Source: DATAOG01 sp963757395
GTDB lineage: Bacteria; Pseudomonadota; Alphaproteobacteria; Geminicoccales; Geminicoccaceae
Reading direction: 5' to 3'
Assembly: GCA_963757395.1 (NCBI GenBank)
Contig: CAVWRK010000005.1
Coordinates: 62,001-126,000, forward strand
DNA length: 64,000 nucleotides
Of this stretch, positions 60,072-64,000 are shown piece by piece; the first letter of the stretch is position 1, and each line of letters opens with the position of its first letter. The notes beneath the pieces are model-generated. The model worked only from the letters and a program-made list of their open reading frames with translations. It did not search any database and was not told where the DNA came from. The position numbers were made by a program, and so were the translations under genes.

Positions 60072-61050
60072 TCAGTCGGGCCCGGGCACGACGAAGCCCT
60101 CGTCGTCGATGATCCAGCCCTCGGGCAGACCCTGCTGGGTCTTGCGGCTGCGCCGCGCCGCCCTGCGCCTTGTCGGCTGCGCCATTGTTGCCCGCCTGGT
60201 CGTGGGCGCTCGCGGCCGGCGGCGGCTCGCCGGCTTCGACAGGGGCGGGCATCGCTGCGACGCGCGGCCCGAGGCCGGAGGCGCGCCGGCGCCCGATGCC
60301 GCGACTGCGGGAGATCGAGAAAGTCCGCGACGGATCGACCGCGGCGTCCTTGGGCAACTCCAGGCGCCCCGGTCTGTTGATCGCGAGCAGCCGGCGCGGG
60401 CCATCGGGGGTGGCGGGCGTGGGCTCGGTCGCGGCCACCGGCCCGTCGTCGACCGGCCGATCCTCAGCCGCAGACCGAGGGGCAGCGGCGGCGGCGCTCT
60501 CGACCTCCGGCGCAGGGCTTCGACCGCTGCCGGGCTCATCGCTGAGCGCGGGCGACGGGGGCCCAGCGCCATCGTCAGCGCCAGGCGACGCACGACGGCG
60601 CCCCTCGGGCGTCGCCAGAGCCATTGCCATCTCCTTCAGCCGCTCCTGAGCGACCGGCGGCGGCAGCGGCCGCGGCGGCGCCTGCTGCTCGGCGGCCCGG
60701 AACTCGGCCTCGGAGTCGGCATCGGCCAAGGTCAATCTGAGGCGCGCGATCTGCTCGAAGAACTCTTCGCGCTCGGCCGGGTTCAGACGGTTGTGCACCC
60801 GGTCCGCGATCAGGCGCTCGGCCTGGCCGAGCACCGCCCGGGCCTGTTCCAGCTGGCCCGACATCTGGGTGCGTCCGGCCAGCATCTGCGCCAAAGCCTT
60901 GGTCGCGGGCTGAAGCATCGGCAACAGATCACGCGCCGAGTTCGGCAGCCCCTTCTGCGGGCCGCGGTGCGGCTTGTGAATGGGGCCGCCGCCCTTGGTC
61001 CGCTTCTTGGGGCCATGTCGCCGATACGGGAACATGCTGCGATTTTGCAT
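60072..61050 (-). CDS. Basic/low-complexity hypothetical protein (one frameshift)
   Basis: A protein of about 325 residues. The N-terminus is basic and Gly-rich (FPYRRHGPKKRTKGGGPIHK), then comes a helical section (LQPATKALAQMLAGRTQMSG, LNPAEREEFFEQIARLRLTL) and a long Ala/Pro-rich tail. The frame changes near 60150; the end in the second frame is LPEGWIIDDEGFVVPGPD and stops at 60072, which looks like a real C-terminus. The start may be ATG 61050 or 61035. No family is recognised; the basic head may bind nucleic acid. Confidence 0.55.
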
Positions 61051-61092
61051 CGACCTGGTACAGTCCTTGTGTGATCGTGGGCCTCGACCCAC

Positions 61093-61592
61093 AGCCTTCC
61101 ACGATAATCGTCGCGCGCGCGACTTAGTTCAGACGATCGGGCTCAGGCTCGAAGCCTCGACCGGTCCCCCCGGCAGAGTGGCGACCCGTTCCCTGCCCCT
61201 CGCCGGTAGCCGGGTCGACCGACCCGATCCGACAGCTTGCCACCGTGCAGCCTGCCGTCGTGTCCGGGGCCAGCCGCCCGCGGCCGCGGTGCCAGACCAA
61301 CTCAGCACACGATTCGCCGGCGATCCCAGTCGCCATCGGTGCGGCTGTCGGCGCGGGCTGGATCGCCCAAATCACCGACCGCGCCAGCGTCAATGGGTCG
61401 CCCAGCTACCGTCGCTAGCCTGCTCTGGTCAAGTTCAACCAGGATCGTGTTTCCGCCCGGTTCAGACGAACGCGACAATGCGGACAAACTGCGCGGCGGC
61501 AGCTTCGTTGCATCGACAATAAGGGCCTCGGGCGCGAACGACAACCCTTTTCGAGCCTGGCTCGGCTGAATACTTGCCCTGTTCAGCAGCAT
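61093..61592. other. Gap with no supported gene
   Basis: Five hundred bases with only short, unconserved frames on both strands. The left end should hold the promoter of the gene at 60072-61050. I see no tRNA, repeat or strong hairpin. Confidence 0.5.
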
Positions 61593-62486
61593 TCAAGCAC
61601 CATTGCGATCGCCCGCCACCCGGGCTGCCGCCGTCCCGACCTGAAGCACACGCGCCGCCGGCCAGTCGAGTTGCAGGCCATCCCCGGTCAAAGCGACACC
61701 ACCACCATGTAAGTCAAGAATAGCGTCGATCAAGGCGATTGGCAGCGCCGCCACTTGATCCGGATCGAAATTGCGCCACCAGAGGCGGAGCCGGCTCTCG
61801 GGCGCCGGCGGCGCGCGACCGCCGATGGTGATCCGCAACGGGTCGCGGGTCTGGCCGTCGCCCCGATGAACCTCGACCAGGGCGACCGCCAGGGCGCCGA
61901 GCCACACGGCGTCGCCGCGCACGACGTAGCGGGCGTGGGCCGCGATCTCGAGCGCCGGAGCGGGCTCGGGCCCCGACGCAGCGGCGTGCGCGGCGCGCAG
62001 CAGCTCGAGCAGATCGATTGTCGTGTCATCGGTGATGGTTGGCTGGGCACGCGCATCGCAGAGGTCGAGCAGGACCCGGACCTGGCGCAGCATTCGCTGG
62101 CCGGCGGTCTGGATGTCGCCGAGACAGGCGCGCGCCTGGCCCGACAGCGGCCCCGCCGAGCCGTCGAGCAGCAGCTCGGTGTTGCCGAGGATGGCGTTGA
62201 GGGGGGTCCTGAGCTCGTGGCTCAAGCGTGCCGAGCGCAGCCCCGGCAGGTCGCCGCCACCGGATGCTCTCGCCCCGTCCGCCAGGCCGCTCACGTCGCC
62301 CACGAGCGGCCCGCTGGCGCGGCTGGCGCGGCGGCGGTCCGGCGCGAGCCTGCTCCAGATGCCTTCGTTCGGCCCTTCGGCTGCGGAATCGGTCTGCTCG
62401 AGCATGGTGTCAAGAACGGTCCCGGCGGGCGGCCGCCGGTGCGCTTCGATGCTCGCTCCGACTTCGCGCCAGCGGTCATGGGCCAC
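61593..62486 (-). CDS. Histidine kinase-like protein with HisKA but no readable ATPase motifs
   Basis: A 297-residue protein. The HisKA dimerisation segment is clear (RLSHELRTPLNAILGNTELL, with the phosphoacceptor His). The region where the ATPase should follow (AAHARYVVRGDAVWLGALAV, then ITIGGRAPPAPESRLRLWWR) resembles a degenerate HATPase fold, but no N-box or G-boxes (DxGxG) are readable. It has no sensor domain or membrane helix. It may be a phosphotransfer or scaffold protein for another kinase. Confidence 0.6.
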   Translation of the reverse strand: MAHDRWREVGASIEAHRRPPAGTVLDTMLEQTDSAAEGPNEGIWSRLAPDRRRASRASGPLVGDVSGLADGARASGGGDLPGLRSARLSHELRTPLNAILGNTELLLDGSAGPLSGQARACLGDIQTAGQRMLRQVRVLLDLCDARAQPTITDDTTIDLLELLRAAHAAASGPEPAPALEIAAHARYVVRGDAVWLGALAVALVEVHRGDGQTRDPLRITIGGRAPPAPESRLRLWWRNFDPDQVAALPIALIDAILDLHGGGVALTGDGLQLDWPAARVLQVGTAAARVAGDRNGA

Positions 62487-62657
62487 CCTAGGGTGCCTCG
62501 AGTTAACGAACTTCTAACGCCGGCCGCCGGCCCGGACTTGCCCGCCAGCGGCCGCCGGTCCGGCATTATCGGGTTGACAAGTCGAGCGTCGGGATTGCGG
62601 TATCGATCCGGCAGTCACCGCAGCCGGCTCTTGCCGGGGGCCTTCGCGGAGCGGCGC

Positions 62658-63213
62658 ATGGAGCACTATCGCTATCCGGCCACCACGCTCGCGCCCGACT
62701 ATCTGCGCGTCGCCTTCGGTCTTGCGGCGACCGCCGGACCGCTCGTGGCGCTCGACCTCGCCCGGGGGGTCGCGGCGGTGTTGTCGGGACTGGCTCTGCT
62801 GTTTGCCTGGTTCGGCGTGCGTACGGCGCTCCGGCAGTTGAGCTGGATCGAGCTCTCGGCCACCGACATCGCGCTCTGCGGGCCGATCCGCCGGCGCCTG
62901 CCCTGGCAGCAGATCCGCAGCCTGCAGCTGGCCTACTACGCCCCGCGCCGGGCGCGCCGGGACGGCTGGCTGCAACTCTCGCTGCGCGGCCGGAGCGGGG
63001 CCGCGATCCGGGTCGATTTCGACCCTCGACGGGTTCGACGAGCTGTTGCGGCGGGCGGTCGGCGTCGCCACGCGCAACCAGCTGGCGCTCGACACGACCA
63101 CCCAGGCCAATCTCGCCGCGCTGGGTCTGGCGGCGGGCTCGGCGCGCGCGCTCAGGCCGGCGCGACCCGATCGGCAGGTATCCGCCGACCGCTCTGCCAA
63201 CGCGCCTCCTTGA
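62658..63213 (+). CDS. Small membrane protein (one frameshift)
   Basis: About 185 residues. Two hydrophobic segments (YLRVAFGLAATAGPLVALDL and GVAAVLSGLALLFAWFGVRT) are followed by a short soluble part resembling a PH-like domain (WIELSATDIALCGPIRRRLP, WQQIRSLQLAYY). The frame changes near 63025; in the second frame it continues DGFDELLRRAVGVATRNQLA and stops at 63213. Its end overlaps the convergent EAL gene by 62 bases. Confidence 0.6.
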
Positions 63214-64000
63214 GCCAGACCAGCAGCTGGTCGCCGGTCATCGCGGAGCCGAACCAGTAGCCCTGCGCCTGATCGCAACCGAGCGCTCGCAGCCGCTCGA
63301 ACACGTCCTCGCTCTCGACGCCCTCGGCGACCACGTCGAGGCCCAGGCCCTTGGCCAGCTTGACCACCGCGCGCACGATCACGGCGGCGCTGTCGTCACG
63401 GGTCATCGCGATCACGAACGAACGATCGATCTTGAGCTCGTCGATCGGCAGCTTCTGCAGATAGGCCAAGGACGAATAGCCGGTGCCGAAGTCGTCCAGC
63501 GACAGCTTGCAGCCGATCGCCGCAATCCGCTCCAGCACCTCGAGCGCGGCCGCCGGATCGGCCATCAGCGCGCTTTCGGTGATCTCGAAGGTCAGGCGTT
63601 CGGGACGTTGCTGCCAGGATGTCAACAGACCGCGAACGATGTCCGGCAGCTCGGGGTCCTGCAGCGACTTGACCGAGAGATTGACCGCCACGCCGAAGTC
63701 GTGGCCCTGCTCGGTCCAGCGGCGCAGCTCGCCGAGCGCGGCGTTCATCACCCAGAGCGTCAGCGGCTTGATCAGCCCGGTCTGCTCGGCGCTGTGGATG
63801 AACTCGTCCGGCGGAATCGCGCCGAGCTCGGGATGCCGCCAGCGGGTCAACGCCTCGACCCCGGCCACCGTCACGGTCCGGGCATCGATTTTCGGCTGGA
63901 ACTCGAGCAGCAGCTGACCGTCCTCGATCGCCCGCCGCAACTGCCCGCTCAGGGTCAGCTGGCGGACGCTGTTGGTATCGGACTCGGCGCTGTAGACGAC
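63152..64000 (-). CDS. EAL-domain cyclic-di-GMP phosphodiesterase, probably with GGDEF (5' end missing)
   Basis: The visible 282 residues hold the end of a GGDEF-type region (VVYSAESDTNSVRQ) and a complete EAL domain. It has the catalytic VEALTRW motif, loop 6 LDDFGTGYSSLAYLQKLPID, DELKIDRSFV and VVAEGVES. All metal-binding residues are present, so c-di-GMP hydrolysis is expected. The gene continues beyond the right end of the window. Confidence 0.9.
   Translation of the reverse strand, partial: VVYSAESDTNSVRQLTLSGQLRRAIEDGQLLLEFQPKIDARTVTVAGVEALTRWRHPELGAIPPDEFIHSAEQTGLIKPLTLWVMNAALGELRRWTEQGHDFGVAVNLSVKSLQDPELPDIVRGLLTSWQQRPERLTFEITESALMADPAAALEVLERIAAIGCKLSLDDFGTGYSSLAYLQKLPIDELKIDRSFVIAMTRDDSAAVIVRAVVKLAKGLGLDVVAEGVESEDVFERLRALGCDQAQGYWFGSAMTGDQLLVWLKEARWQSGRRIPADRVAPA

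Overview
The window reads as a high-GC alphaproteobacterium, most likely of a Rhodospirillales-like lineage. The support is an rRNA operon ordered 16S, tRNA-Ile, 23S, 5S, tRNA-fMet, an alphaproteobacterial-looking 16S V3 region, a ClpS-ClpA pair, two phasin-family proteins, and many GC-rich catabolic and transport genes. This assignment comes from reading the sequence, not from a database search.

Layout. 1-1.2 kb: the end of a sugar 3-epimerase gene and an FrcK-like kinase. 1.6-6.2 kb: a complete minus-strand sugar ABC transporter (binding protein, permease, ATPase) whose ATPase reads straight into a lectin-like domain. 6.5-7.85 kb: fused remnants of two transposases and a serine recombinase, ending at the 3' end of tRNA-fMet. 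7.8-14.3 kb: a minus-strand rRNA operon with an intervening sequence in 23S helix 45, one spacer tRNA, and 7-nt-periodic repeats at most of its junctions. 14.3-28.4 kb: envelope and surface-polysaccharide genes, namely a DegT aminotransferase, a coiled-coil protein, glycosyltransferases, two secreted caspase-like proteins with Sel1 repeats, and a DUF4384-like lipoprotein. 28.6-36.4 kb: an exported SMP-30-type protein, RraA-like and YdjC-like enzymes, a BKACE enzyme and three transporters. 36.5-37.1 kb: a toxin-antitoxin pair broken by one extra base. 37.1-55.2 kb: two class III cyclases and a dense set of catabolic genes (PhyH-type oxygenase, aldo/keto reductase, sugar isomerase, aconitase X, DUF1537 kinase, PdxA2-like dehydrogenase, Ldh-type and 2-hydroxyacid dehydrogenases, an enolase-superfamily enzyme, two SDRs). 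55.2-64 kb: ClpA/ClpS, two phasin-like proteins, and signalling proteins ending in a cut-off EAL protein.

How it fits together. The 39-54 kb genes look like a scavenging locus for acid sugars and hydroxy acids, with uptake or export by two DMT carriers. The DUF1537 kinase overlapping a PdxA-type dehydrogenase is the known signature of four-carbon acid-sugar breakdown; aconitase X and the enolase-superfamily enzyme would supply dehydrations. The 17-26 kb block couples caspase-fold proteins, Sel1 scaffolds and a two-domain glycosyltransferase at the cell envelope.

Caveat. At least ten genes carry single-base frameshifts, including clpA, and an enolase-superfamily gene carries about six. Many are probably sequence errors, so breaks in this window should not be read as real gene loss without raw-read support. 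The rRNA operon is also a plausible place for a misjoined assembly, and the 1.6-7.8 kb segment looks different in origin from the rest.
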